From positions 119,910,754 to 119,974,753 of the forward strand of contig OW240917.1 in NCBI GenBank assembly GCA_933207985.1: a DNA stretch of 64,000 bases. The letters are read 5' to 3'. The translations under genes were made by a program, and so were the position numbers. Within the stretch, counting starts at the first letter, position 1, and each line of letters begins with the position of its first letter. Source of the stretch: Pelobates cultripes (lineage: Eukaryota; Chordata; Amphibia; Anura; Pelobatidae). The notes under the pieces were generated by a model. It was not told where the DNA came from and made no database searches. It was given only the letters and a program-made list of their open reading frames with translations. Of this stretch, positions 1-9,916 are shown piece after piece.

Positions 1-291
1 TGTAGGTGTATATTTGTGTTGGCGCTTGAATGCAGTTTGTGTTTGAATGCGGTTTTGGTGTTTGAATGCACGGGTGTATTGTAGTATTGTAAGTGTTGCC
101 ATTTGACTCAGTGGCGTATCTGTAAGTAGAGTTGGAATTTAAAATTCAGGAGTGTGGCACACACACATTGCCACACAAACACAGATACAAACACACATAC
201 AAAAGTTATAATTTCTGATGATTCCAGGTTGTGACCCGGAACACTCATTGTGTATTAAACTGCTCAAAAATGGTTTAACATTGAATGGACG
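1..291. other. Intergenic, no gene seen
   Basis: No gene is visible. The first 110 bases hold a degenerate array around the words 'tttgaatgc' and 'gtgt', and there is a short CA-rich patch near 150-200. The stretch ends where a transposon-like terminus (CAGGGCCGGATTAA) begins at 292. Confidence 0.6.
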
Positions 292-1107
292 CAGGGCCGG
301 ATTAAGAGCCCATTGGGACTGGTGCTGACAATTATGATGGGCCTAATTACAAAATCTTATCGACAGAAAAAACTAAAACAGTATTTCTCCCAAGCGTCAT
401 GTATCTGGTGGAGGTGGTATAGCTAAAATCACACTTTACTGTTTAAGAAGAATATGTCTGTTCTGTGTAATGTCAAACCATTTAAAAATAATATTTTTAC
501 AAAAACCACACTGCCACTGCTTGGGATGAAATAATGACGATATAAACTTCTCATTATCTATCGAGGATCATTTGTATACAGTGTAGCAGAATTTGCCTGT
601 CAAAATCAGCCCTCCTTTTTTGTCAGGTGTGCCCATGTCTGTAAATGTGCATGGATTGTGTGCTGTATGTGAATGTAGGGCCTGTCACTCCAGGAACCCA
701 GCCGCCCTGCCGACCCCTGAGACCGAGGTGTCTGTCGGCAATGTGGTCGGCCCCAGCCTGCGTCGTACTACTGCCAGGACCGCTCGTTGAGGGGCCCCAT
801 CGGCTGATAACAATGTATTTCCAGGGGCCTGCTCAGCGATGCAGCACTTTAGGAGCGCGACCGGGCCCTGTGTGATCATGTCAGCTTGGGAGGAAGTGAC
901 AACCACGGTCACTTCCACCCAGCAATCACAAGAGCTGCACGGGAGGAGGAAGAGAGCTTCACATGGAAGAAGGAGAGGAGGGAGTCAGACTGGGAGCTCT
1001 GACTCCCATCAGCCTGAGCCAGCCACTAGACCCCAGGGAAGTCACCCTCCTGCACCTAAAAAGTAAAAAAAAGGTAAAAGGAGGGCGACAAAAATAAATA
1101 AATAAAT

Positions 1108-1560
1108 TTTGCATGTGTATGTGTATCTGTGTGCCTGTCTGTGTGTGTGTGTGTCTGTATGTATGTATGTGTGCCTGTGTATCTGTATATCTGAATATTT
1201 GTCATTAAGTGTCTGTGTATCTGCATGTGTGTCTTTATGTGTAACTATCTGTATGTGTTTGTATATCTGCATGTGTGTCTGGGTATCTGTATATGTGTCA
1301 GTGTTTGTATCTGTAGGAGTGTCATTCTGTGTGTCTGTGTATCTGCATGTGTGTCAGTGTGTGCATCTATGTGTCTGTGTATCTGTATGTGTGTTAGTTT
1401 GTGTGTCTCTGTATTTGCATGTTAGTGTGTGTATCTGTGCGTCTCTATATGTGTGTCTGTGTATCAGTATGTGTGTCTGTGTATATATCTGTATGTGTTG
1501 TATGGTATGTATGTCAGTGTGTGTCAGTGTATGCACCTGTGTGGCTGTGTATCTGTCATA
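1108..1560. repeat. TG/TGTC/TATC-rich microsatellite
   Basis: This is a low-complexity run of 'tgtgtgtc', 'tgtatctg' and similar words. All reading frames look open here only because of composition, so no protein is called. The inverted copy B carries almost none of this tract (around 29110-29160), so the expansion is specific to copy A. A 'cactc/accct' degenerate array follows to about 1840 and is shared with copy B. Confidence 0.85.
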
Positions 1561-2507
1561 CCCACACTGCCTCCCCTCCACCCCACACACATTCTCACCC
1601 TGCAACACTCACAATAACTCTGCCAATCCTGTCACTCACCCATGCCATACTCACCTTCCATCACTCTGCCATACTCACCCTATCAGACTTACCTTCTCTG
1701 GCACTGTCACACTCACCACCCCAACCCTGACACTCTCGCCTCTTTCCTCCTGCCACACTCACCCTATCACATTAACCCCTACAATTCTGTCATATTCATT
1801 CCCCTCAACCACGCCACACTCATCCTGTGGGGAATAGAAGAGACACATGGAGGGGCTGGAGGGTTTAATTGTGACAGATGGATGGACTGAAGGGGAGAGA
1901 TGTATTTGTGCACCGGGGCCCCATGGATTCTAGTTACGTCTCGGTGTTCAATATCCTAAAGTTAAAGGGGCATGGTAAGGACCATAACCTCTACACCTCT
2001 ACAGTCTGCTGTAGTGGTTATGAATTGCCAGAATTTTCCTGGGACCACACCGTAGTAAGGAGTCAAACAATTTTGAACAGTTTAATAATTATGTGTCCCT
2101 CAGACACGGTCAGTCTTCCGGGTCTTCTGTGATATTTCAGACACTATAGTCACAACAACAACTTCAACTTAATGTAGTTGTTCTGGTGAGTATAATCATT
2201 GCCTTCAGAAATTTTCATGCAAACAGTGTTTACATTGCTCCTAGCGACACCTCCAAGTGGCCGCTCCTCATATAGCCACAGGAGATGCTTCCTAGGGCAG
2301 GGCTGCACAGTAGGCATCACTGCCATTCAGCGTTTCCACGCTCTGCATGGGGACGCTGAATTTTCCTTATAGAAAAAAAAACCTTGATTCAATGCGTCTC
2401 TATGAAGAAGTGCTGATTGGCCAAAGCAGTGTTTGGCCCCAGCCCATTCCACCTCCTTGTCGATTTTAGCCAATCCAATGCTTTCCCTGTGGCAATTCTG
2501 ATGATGT

Positions 2508-2816
2508 TAAAAGGGCAATCCAGACGTGGACACCTTGCTCACGGTTCCTAGAGGGATATTGGATATACCTCAGTGATGATACCTTACAAGGTTGAAACGA
2601 TCATCTGGGGTTGCTGAATCTCTCGTACAGAGAGAACTTGCTGGCATTTTGGATCTGGACTATCCGTACAGGTGGTACCAGTCTGATATGCTTCAGATAT
2701 GTTCTTTGTAATGTCACAAGATGAGATAAAACCAGCTTGAGATCTGAGCAGGGATCCACCGAAGGTCAGGCTAATTGAGCTGTTGTGCGTTCTCACCTCT
2801 CTTGCAACTTAATTTT
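2508..2816 (+). mobile_element. 309-bp non-coding insertion flanked by a 15-bp target duplication
   Basis: The piece is bounded by perfect direct copies of CAATTCTGATGATGT at 2493-2507 and 2817-2831, the signature of a target-primed retrotransposition event. It has no open frame of note. Near its left end (2568-2610) it folds into a hammerhead-ribozyme-like arrangement. Length, target duplication and ribozyme motif together suggest a short retroelement mobilised in trans, either a truncated Penelope-like terminus or a SINE/retrozyme-like unit. That class assignment is inference; the duplication and the fold are read from the sequence. Confidence 0.55.
2568..2610 (+). ncRNA. Hammerhead-ribozyme-like motif (mutated core)
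   Basis: Stem I is CCUCA (2568-2572) with UGGGG (2606-2610), including one G-U pair. The conserved box reads G-UGAUGA at 2573-2579, against CUGAUGA in active hammerheads, so the first C is replaced by G. Stem II is ACCU/AGGU (2581-2584 with 2589-2592) closed by a UACA loop. GAAA lies at 2594-2597. A NUH-type site, AUC, lies at 2603-2605 directly before stem I. Stem III would be minimal, as in Penelope-associated hammerheads, and has a C-A mismatch. The order of parts is exactly that of a hammerhead, but the substitution at C3 would be expected to stop cleavage. Confidence 0.45.
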
Positions 2817-3326
2817 CAATTCTGATGATGTCATCAAGGAGGCGGGGCCAGCGCCAGCAGACCTGCGCGACACTGTAAATAAGGTGAGTTTTAATTCCTT
2901 TTAAGGGGGCTGGGGGGAGGGAAGCCACCTAAATGGTGGGTTTAACACTATAGGGTCATCGATACATGTTTCTGTTCCTGACCCTATAGTGTCTCTTTAA
3001 CTATACAGTAGTGTCAGTTGATGCTCCCAGGCATTGAATGATAACCAGAGTTGGACAAAACTAATATTATTAAAGCAGAATGGGAAATTCTGGCTCCTGT
3101 TTGATTCAGGATACAGTATGCAACTGGTATAGTCAAAAGTTTATACTGTTATAGTCAGTATACCTGACGCCTGTGTTGCCCTGTGCACATAGCCAGGTAT
3201 GGTGGAGAGTTTGCGCTCCAACCTGGGCCCTGCATGCCGCAAAGATCTATATGTAAAGTAGAGCTGAAGTTTCAGCATCACAGTGCCAGAACATCAGTGG
3301 AAAACATGAGCACAACCCTGAGTCCC

Positions 3327-3548
3327 TGTCACGGGTGGCGGTCCGAAGACCGGGACCCCTATTTGCCTGATGAAGAAGATAGGAGTCTCAGCGTGGAAAT
3401 GGACAATCAGAAAACCCAGCATAAAGAAAACCAGACATAGAATAGAAAACCAGAAAAAACAAGAAAAACTAAACAAGAATTGTAAAAAGAGTACTGGATA
3501 CCAGAAGCCAAGGCCAGACATCTGAGCAAAACGGAACAGGATGTGACA
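3327..3548 (+). mobile_element. 222-bp LTR-like element (solo LTR or TRIM), TSD GTCCC
   Basis: The element begins TGTCACGGG and ends TGTGACA, with TG...CA termini and a short inverted repeat. It is flanked by GTCCC at 3322-3326 and 3549-3553. The inverted copy B (near 28202) contains a single GTCCC with no insertion, so the empty site is preserved in the same window. The sequence has no coding capacity. At 222 bp it is short for a vertebrate LTR, so a miniature LTR or TRIM-like element is likely; a 5-bp target site favours an LTR integrase. Confidence 0.7.
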
Positions 3549-3673
3549 GTCCCCGACCAGCTCTAGCTTAGCATCACCCGTTCCTCTCTCGACACCCAGG
3601 ATTGTTCTATATTTTGGCTAACCTCCCAGCTTGCCCTGGCAGAGCTTCAGATCGAGGAAAAACAAGGGCTTTC

Positions 3674-4435
3674 CCCAACTACTCTTATGACAGGGGCGTC
3701 AATATACTGCCCATGTCAATTTGCCGCCTGGAGCCATGGTCCCACCAATACCTATGGACGGGCCAGCATTGGCTGCTCCTATCTTGTGTATCATATACTT
3801 TCAAAACTGTATGTGCACTTTGTCCTTCTGTTTGCACTTCACTTACAACACTTAAATGAAGGACTTTCACTTGCAGGCATTGCTTTCCGTTAGGCTGAAT
3901 TCTAGCAGGAGGTACAATTTTAGACTGGTTTGACGGGGGTTTCCTGTGCACCACTCCCCACTTCCACTACACTCAACAGAGAGCTTGATGTGCCTACTTA
4001 GGAACTTCACCTAGCTCTCGACAGCTGATCGCTCTCAGCCAATCAGCTGCACTGCCGAACTTAGCTCAGATGTAAGGCTTCCAGCATTCTGTCAGGAGTA
4101 GTACTGCCATGGAACAGTGACCAGCCGACACCAGGTGGCAAGTCAAACCATTTGCATTCCTCGTATAATAACCATGCTGTAGTGGCTCTGGTGTTTGAAA
4201 TATGTAGTGAATGGGCAATGGGGTAGTTTTGCAATGTAAGAAAATGAGAGACAAAAAATATTTTCTTTTATTTTTCTTTCTTTATTTATAATGAAGAAAA
4301 AAAACCTTTTAAAACAAAAGGGAAAAAAATCTTAATGGACAGTTTTATTCATTAAATTCTAATTTGTAGCGAATTAAAGTCTGATGGCAAAATAAGGGCA
4401 AAATATCTAGTCACAATTTACCAATTTTTGCCTGA
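3674..4435. repeat. Insertion of about 760 bp in copy A, unclassified
   Basis: Copy B passes directly from the sequence matching 3673 to that matching 4436, so this block is extra in copy A. Target duplications are not clear. It contains a hairpin-prone segment (CAGCTGATCGCTCTCAGCC near 4021) and an A/T-rich end near 4250-4330. No protein is recognisable. Confidence 0.45.
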
Positions 4436-5089
4436 TTTTAAATATTCACAGGGTTATTCATTAAAGTATGGAGACCAGGTTATAGGACCCATCTGTGATA
4501 AAAGATGCTCTTACAAACAAATATTGAATAATAGAAAGCTACATATAATAAGCTGCTACAAAACTTGGGTTGGTTCTTTCCTTACACCTCACCAGAAATG
4601 TACAAAAAAGATCTTATACTGTGTGACCTGATAACCAGACGCCAACACCAGTAAATGAGTGGAGTGCTTGCTGGTAAGTAGTCATGTGCATGGGGAAAAT
4701 ATTCGGCTCGGTTTCGGCATTCCGAAATTCATGACTTCATCAATTCGGCACTTCGGGAATTTGGCACTTCGACACTTCGAAACTTCGGCAACTTCGGAAC
4801 TTCGGTAGCTTCGGTACTTTGGCACTTCGAAACTCCGGCATTTTGGGACTTCTCTTGCAGCCTCTTGGTAGGTAACTCCCTAATTCCCACGGTATTAGGG
4901 AGTTATCTACCAAAAGGCTGAAATACCTAAATCGGTCTTTCAGCCAAATTTACTAATACTATGTAAAAATTACTTAGTATTAGTAAATTTTGCCCCTACT
5001 CGCTAGTAGGGGCATGTCTATTTAACAGTGAGCAGCCTGTGGCTGCTCACTGTTAAAAAAAAAATTAAAAAAGGGTCCCCCCTATTGCC

Positions 5090-5890
5090 CCCCCGGCCCC
5101 CACCCCTGAGGGGTGGGGTCAGGGGGGAGGACATTAGGTCCCCCCAATTTGTATTTTGGGGCCCCACCCACCGCTCAGGGGTGGGGGCCAGGGGGGAGGA
5201 CATTAATGTCCTCCCCCCTGGCCCCCACCCCTTAGTGGTGAGTGGGGGCCCTAAACTAGAATAGGGGGGGCCTAATGTCTTCCCCCTGGCCCCCACCCCT
5301 GAGCGGTGGGTGGGGGCCCTAAGTACAAATTGGGGGGGACCTAATGTCCTCCCCCTGGCCCCCACCCCTGAGCGGTGGGTGGGGTCACTAAATACAAATT
5401 GGCCCCTAAATACAAATTGCGGTGGGTGGGGGCCCTAAACTAGAGCGGCAGGTGGGGGCCCCCACCCCAGCCCCCACCCCTGAGCGGCAGGTGGGGGCCC
5501 TAAATAAAAATTGGGGGGGGAGACCTAATGTCCTTCCCCCTGGCCCCCACCCCTGAGCGGTGGGTGGGGGCTCTAAACTAGAATAAGGGGGGGACCTAAT
5601 GTCCACCCCCCTTGGCCCCCACCCCTGAGCAGTGGGTGGGGGCCCTAAATAAAAATTGGGGGGGGGACCTAATGTCCTCCACCCTGTCCCCCACCCCTGA
5701 GCGGTGGGTGGGGGCCCTAAACTAGAATAAGGGGGGGGACTTAATGTCCCCCCTGACCCCACCCCTGAGTGGTGGGTGGGATCCCTAAGTACAAATTGGG
5801 GGGGCCCTAAATACAAATTGGAGGGGACCTAATGTCCTCCCCCCTGACCTCCAACCCCTGAGCAGAGGGTGGGGGCCCTAAATACAAATG
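5090..5890. repeat. GC-rich minisatellite, about 70-75 bp unit, about 11 copies
   Basis: A unit containing CCCCACCCCTGAGCGGTGGG, 'gggggccctaaa' and 'gacctaatgtcctcc' recurs with variations. Copies start near 5100, 5165 (reversed sense), 5225, 5293, 5366, 5474, 5550, 5618, 5691, 5760 and 5850. The centre of each unit is itself nearly palindromic, so single strands could form stable hairpins. Open frames across the array (for example 5406-5816 minus) are proline/glycine-rich artefacts of the repeat. Confidence 0.85.
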
Positions 5891-6203
5891 TAACCCCCCC
5901 CAGGTGACTAGGGGTCCCCAAACTCCTAGTCACCCACCTCCCCCCAAAAATGAAGCCCTACCTACTCCCCTCACCCTAAAAATAATGAGGGGGGGACCTT
6001 TAACTAAGTACCTGTAAAAATTTAAATAAACTTACCATATGATGTTTTCTTTCTTCTAAAATCTTTTTTTTTCAGCCCCCAAAAAAGGGCAAATAAAAAT
6101 CCATAATAACCGATGCAATAAAAAAAACCCAAGCGCAAAAACAAATAATCCATCTTCACCCGGCTAGGGCTCCGCGCAGACTGAACTTTGCAGGGCGGCG
6201 GAA

Positions 6204-6595
6204 GGCTTATAAAGCCTTGCCCCGTCCTGCAATTAGGCTCAGAGCACTCTGGTGGGTTTAAGCCATCCAATCAGAGTGCTCTGACAGGTAAGTCTCTACA
6301 TCTACCTGTCACAGCACTCTGATTGGTTGGTTTGAAATCCACCAATCAGAGTGCTCTGTGTCATTTTACACAGCGTGGGAAAATTCCAAAGAAGTTTCCC
6401 ACGCTGTGTAAAATGACACAGAGCACTCTGATTTGTGGATTTCAAACCAACCAATCAGAGTGCTGTGACAGGTTAATGTAGAGACTTACTTGTCAGTCTC
6501 TTCATTTATCTGTCAGAGCACTCTGATTGGATGGCTTAAACCCACCAATCAGAGTGCTCTGAGCCTAATTGCAGGGCAGGGCAAGGCTTTATAAG
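6204..6595. repeat. Long foldback (inverted repeat, about 180-200 bp arms, 12-nt loop)
   Basis: The left arm 6204-6382 and right arm 6395-6595 are near-perfect reverse complements around the 12-nt centre 6383-6394. The right arm carries about 20 extra bases near 6500. Each arm contains several copies of the 16-mer CAATCAGAGTGCTCTG or its complement, so the arms are also internally repetitive. A transcript would make a long double-stranded hairpin. No protein is encoded. Confidence 0.85.
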
Positions 6596-7086
6596 CTGGC
6601 AACTCATAGAGATGTGCTGTTGCTGGGTCTTCAGGGATAAGAGGCTGAACCCTGGCATGCATGCAGTGGACTGCTTTCATCCCCTGAGGGAGCAATTGGA
6701 TCTGACCCCCGGTCACTAAAGGGTATACCCAGGCTGACGACTCATAGAGATGGGCTGTTGCTTGGTTTTCACGGCTTAGAGGCTGAACCCTGGCAGAGAC
6801 ACAAAAATACTGGCTTCGTGAGAATAAAAGAAAAATCTAAGTCTGCTTAAGGACCTAGGACGTAGACAAAAAACGGTCCTTAATGACCCCAGACGTACTT
6901 AGTACATCCTCAAAGTCGTTAGTACTTATCCGATCGCCGCCGTTCCCCCGCCGGCGATCGGCGTTGCTCCCGATCTAGGGGGACTGCCTGACAGCCCAGA
7001 CAGTCCCCCTTAGGCAAATTAGGCCCCCGTGGGCCACGTGATTGCTCTGAAAGAGCGGTCACATGGCCGCAATAGGCCATAACAAA

Positions 7087-7186
7087 ATTATATATATATA
7101 TATGAATGTAATTTTATTTTAACTGTATTTTGATATTAAAATATATATATATATATCTCAAAATACACTTAGAATGAAATTTTATA

Positions 7187-7234
<48 letters not shown>

Positions 7235-7265
7235 AATAAATAAAATTAATACGAAATATATATAT
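7087..7265. repeat. AT-rich microsatellite
   Basis: Several runs of (AT)n and (TATAAA)-like sequence lie inside the palindromic element. The flanking 7266-7390 remains strongly A/T-rich with no gene. Confidence 0.85.
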
Positions 7266-7530
7266 CCATATACATAATTACATAAATAATTTCCTAAATA
7301 AACACATAGACTTCAAATATATAAATATGAATATACATTTAAATTCTACGTGCATATGTACGTAATATTTTTACATAATTAAGTTATTTTATTGATTGCA
7401 ATTTGAAGGACCTGCCTGACAACCCAAGCCGAAAGACCAGGGAATTTAGTTTGCTAGCACTGTATTTAACCCTGTAACTTTCCATGACACACTAAAACCT
7501 GTACATGGGGGGTACTGTTTTATTCAGGGG

Positions 7531-7708
7531 ACTTTGCTGAACACAAATATTAGTGTTTCAAAACAGTAAAACATATCACAGGGATGATATTGTCAGTGAA
7601 AGTGAAGTTTTTTGCATTTTTCACACACAAACAGCACTTTCACTGATGATATCATTGTTGTGATATGTTTTACTGTTTTGAAACACTAATATTTGTGTTT
7701 AGCGAAGT
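7531..7708. repeat. Hairpin with 74-bp arms
   Basis: ACTTTGCTGAACACAAATAT at 7531 is mirrored by 'atatttgtgtttagcgaagt' ending at 7708, and the match continues inward to AGTG/CACT next to the loop 'tttttgcatttttcacacacaaa'. Only a few mismatches separate the arms. Confidence 0.85.
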
Positions 7709-7712
7709 CTCC

Positions 7713-9112
7713 CGAGTATGTACAGAATTTATTCTATTCTGTTTGGATTGGTTTAAAGTATGAGTTTGGGAGTAAGGCTGGTAAAGTGCGGAACAGGTAC
7801 TGTAACTTTGGTAGGATGGACATCTTAAAAGCAGCTGAGAGAATTAGCGGTTTCCATCTATGGAGTTGGAGTTTACAACCATTCCACAGTTTTATGTCAT
7901 TTGCAGAGTAATATTTGTTGTAAACATAATCTCTAGATATTTTATACTGGTCGTTCGCCATTCAAAAGAATATGTTTGTCGGAGAGACTCACTAATATGT
8001 GCGGGGATCCCTATACACATTGCCTGTGTTTTAATGGTGTTAAGGGAGTAGTAGGAAACTGCTCCATATTGTCGGATCAGCTCCATCAACCAGGGCAGAG
8101 ACTCCTGTGGTTTCATGATATATAGTAAAATATCATCGGCGAAAGCGCTGACTTTCAATTCTTTCTGCCCAATGCGTACTCCAGCTCAGGATATGTCCTA
8201 ATGGATTCCAATAAGGGTTCGAGAGCCAGGACATATAGCAGGGGAGATAGGGAGCACCCCTGTCACGTTCCATTTGTCACTGTAAGGGGAGGGGACAGGA
8301 AGCCTGCCTGCATTACCTGGGCTGTTGGTTGGGCATACAAAGCAAACATTTGATCTATCACCTGGGGTAGAAGCCGTATGAGTGCAACACCTGTCTTAGA
8401 AAGGCCCACCTCAGCCGGTTAAAAGCTTTCTCCGCATCAAGTGCAAGAAGTAGACTGCCCGTGCCGAGCCCCTAGAGGTGCCGCAGTATCAGAGAGTTTG
8501 AGAGTAACATCTAGTTCCTGACGCCCCTTCACGAACCCCGTTTGGTCATTGGTAATTAATGAGGGCAGTATGGGAGCGAGTCTGTTTGCCAAGATCTTGG
8601 CATATAATTTAGCATCGGTATTAAGGAGCGAGATCGGCCTAAAGTTCTTACAGTTGTCAGTTGGTTTATCTGGCTTGGGGATGGTCACTATTGTGGCTGT
8701 AAGTATGTCAGGTGGGAGTACTCCCGTGGTTGCTGCTGCTCGGTACACTTTAAGAAGATGGGGGGCCAAGATATGTGAGTATTTTTTATGGTATATATTA
8801 GAGAGACTGTCTGCTCCCGGGGATTTGCCGGCCGGTAACTGCCTAATGACATGAAGAACATCCTCTAAGGAGATGGGTTATGTCAGCAAGATCAGTTTAT
8901 CTGGGGTTATCTGTGGGAGTCGGATTGGCGCAAGGTAGTTTTGTAGTTCCTGTGGGGATGGGACAGGTGTTTGCGGGTCAGTGTGCAGGTTATAGAGACC
9001 TGAGTAGAATGTTGCAAATTCCTGACTGATAGCCAAAGGTCCCCGTTTCACATTTCCCTGACCATCCTGTATATGTGGTATTCTAGAGCAGGACAATTTA
9101 TCTCGTAATCTG
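7713..9112 (-). pseudogene. L1-type LINE, ORF2 reverse-transcriptase region (decayed)
   Basis: Read on the minus strand this is the middle of an L1 ORF2. The N-terminal RT region contains IPKPDKP and NFRPISLLNTDAKLYAKILA (8769-8440). Then come LDAEKAF (motif A, about 8430), a GCPLSPLLYVLALEP-like block (about 8250-8200) and FADDILLY (motif C, about 8140-8117). A thumb-like part with KMSILPKLQYLFRTLP lies near 7830-7780. Frameshifts separate these parts, so no functional protein remains. The C-terminal end is cut off at about 7713 by the palindromic element. LINE RT normally copies the element's own RNA at a nicked target. Orientation and order agree with the endonuclease and ORF1 pieces further right. 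Confidence 0.85.
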
Positions 9113-9117
9113 TTTGC

Positions 9118-9656
9118 TGTCAGGTTACCTGTAAATTCAACCTCTGAGGAGGTCAGTCTCTCTTCCAAAGGGGCTCCTATGCCCAAGCATTTCGGCATTT
9201 TTCGGCCGTTTTTCGCGCCGGCCGCGCTAGCTCCTCCCCCTTTTATGACGCGACGGCTAATCGTCGACGTCATGACGTCATCGTCACGTGAACCGCCGGG
9301 AACCGCAATTCCGGACCTTTTGGGGGCGTGGTCATAATTAAGGTGACAGGGTATTTAAGGGAAGCTTTTACTACTGTTCATTGCCCTGTCGTGGTTCTAG
9401 CTTGCTAGTCACTCAGCGCGTTCTCTCTATTTGTGTTTTTCGGTTTTGACCTAGCTTGTACCTTTGTCCTGCTGCTCTCTCCTCTCCTTTGACCCGGCTT
9501 GTTCCTCACTTACCTGTCCTCCGGCTCCCTCGACCTCGGCTTACCTTTTGACCATTCTTGTCTTGTCTATACGTTAGTCCGGCCATTCTAAGGTCCGGTA
9601 TACGTACCTCCTCCTGTCCGCACTCTGCGTATTGGATCCCTGTCATGATCCTGACA
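9118..9656 (+). mobile_element. Solo LTR (Gypsy-type) inserted in L1 ORF2
   Basis: The 539-bp element begins TGTCAGG and ends CCTGACA, a perfect 7-bp inverted terminus. It is flanked by TTTGC at 9113-9117 and 9657-9661. L1 protein similarity is interrupted exactly here and resumes after it. A CRE-like cluster (GACGTCATGACGTCA, about 9265-9280) and a TATA-like TATTTAA (9352-9358) indicate the promoter. Its right half shares words with the Gypsy LTR at 26238-26796 (cctcggc, gtccggccatt, ctgcgt..tggatc, atcctgaca), so both probably belong to one superfamily. No internal coding region remains: the element recombined to a single LTR. Confidence 0.88.
9352..9358 (+). promoter_or_regulatory. TATA-like box of solo LTR
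   Basis: TATTTAA lies about 75 bp downstream of the GACGTCATGACGTCA cluster and upstream of the 'attgccctgt' segment shared with the second Gypsy LTR. This is the expected U3 promoter layout. Activity cannot be judged from sequence. Confidence 0.5.
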
Positions 9657-9661
9657 TTTGC

Positions 9662-9916
9662 TAAGAATCTATTGGCCTTTCCACTGGTGTGGTAGGTACT
9701 GGCTTTCAATATATGAAGAAGCTTATTCGTTTGGATCGCCTTATGAGAATGCAATTTTTGGTACCAGCTGTGCAGCTGAGCTGCTATATCAGGAGAAGGG
9801 TGTGTTTTGTTTTGTAGCGAGAGTTGGGCAATCTTTTTGTAGCATATTAGCAAGTCCATTTGGTGTCTCTTTTTAAGATACGAGGCCCTTTGTATGAAGA
9901 TACCCCGTATGACCGC
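9662..9916 (-). pseudogene. L1-type LINE, ORF2 inter-domain segment
   Basis: The minus-strand peptide around HSWYQKLHSHKAIQTNKL and YHTSGKANRFLA matches the region between endonuclease and RT in vertebrate L1 ORF2. It continues, across the solo LTR, into NRLRDKLSCSRIP at 9112 and lower. The right end is broken at 9917 by a repeat with the terminus CAGTGGTGTATCC. Confidence 0.75.

Larger units (their letters stand above)
2139..2994. mobile_element. MITE-like insertion with CACTATAG termini
   Basis: The inserted piece begins GACACTATAGTCAC and ends GACCCTATAGTGTCT, so the termini are inverted. A TTAA follows at 2997-3000. In copy B the equivalent site (28528-28540) is uninterrupted and reads through a TTAA, so this is a genuine insertion into copy A. 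No coding capacity is seen. TTAA target choice would fit piggyBac- or Kolobok-type transposition, but the left TTAA is not preserved, so the superfamily is uncertain. A 309-bp second insertion sits inside it at 2508-2816. Confidence 0.6.
292..4680 (+). repeat. Interspersed repeat copy A (hAT-like terminus), with nested insertions
   Basis: The left end reads CAGGGCCGGATTAA, a style of terminus common in hAT-like non-autonomous elements. Most of the unit has an inverted counterpart at 27838-29905. Matching segments (A to B, reversed) are about 292-2138 with 28540-29905, 3001-3326 with 28210-28530, 3549-3673 with 28080-28202, and 4436-4680 with 27838-28075. Segments present only in A are later insertions or expansions: a TG-rich microsatellite, a MITE, an LTR-like element and a 760-bp piece. 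No transposase is seen. The two copies differ at many positions, so they are old. They could be two independent insertions of one family or the arms of a much larger element. Confidence 0.6.
4681..6846. repeat. Composite repeat block: 'ttcgg' array, GC minisatellite, foldback, direct repeats
   Basis: The block starts where copy A is cut off. It opens with a degenerate array of 'cttcgg/attcgg' words (4700-4850) of a kind common in frog interspersed repeats. This is followed by an inverted pair around 'ccctaatt' (4880-4910), a GC-rich minisatellite, a long foldback, and two direct copies of a 60-bp segment ('actcatagagatg...gaggctgaaccctggca') at about 6602-6659 and 6740-6797. No protein-coding gene is seen, although skewed composition leaves long open frames. 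Confidence 0.55.
6847..7712. mobile_element. Palindromic DNA element, copy 1 (truncated)
   Basis: The element starts with 'cttaaggacctaggacgt...cggtccttaatgacc', passes through a GC-rich part (6930-7060) and an AT microsatellite (about 7087-7265), and ends in a hairpin of two 74-bp arms (7531-7604, 7635-7708) around a 30-nt loop. The same words (cccatgtacagg, cggtc...actaatgag, tttttgc...acacacaaac) recur in the block at 14401-15325, so this is a dispersed family. The right edge abuts L1 sequence at about 7713. No transposase is seen. Confidence 0.6.

Noticed and set aside
1109..1837. 242-codon open frame rich in C, V, S and Y
   Set aside because: It is the translation of a TG-rich microsatellite; other frames and the opposite strand are open too.
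5018..5816. Proline/glycine-rich minus frames
   Set aside because: They are produced by the GC minisatellite unit and have no independent support.
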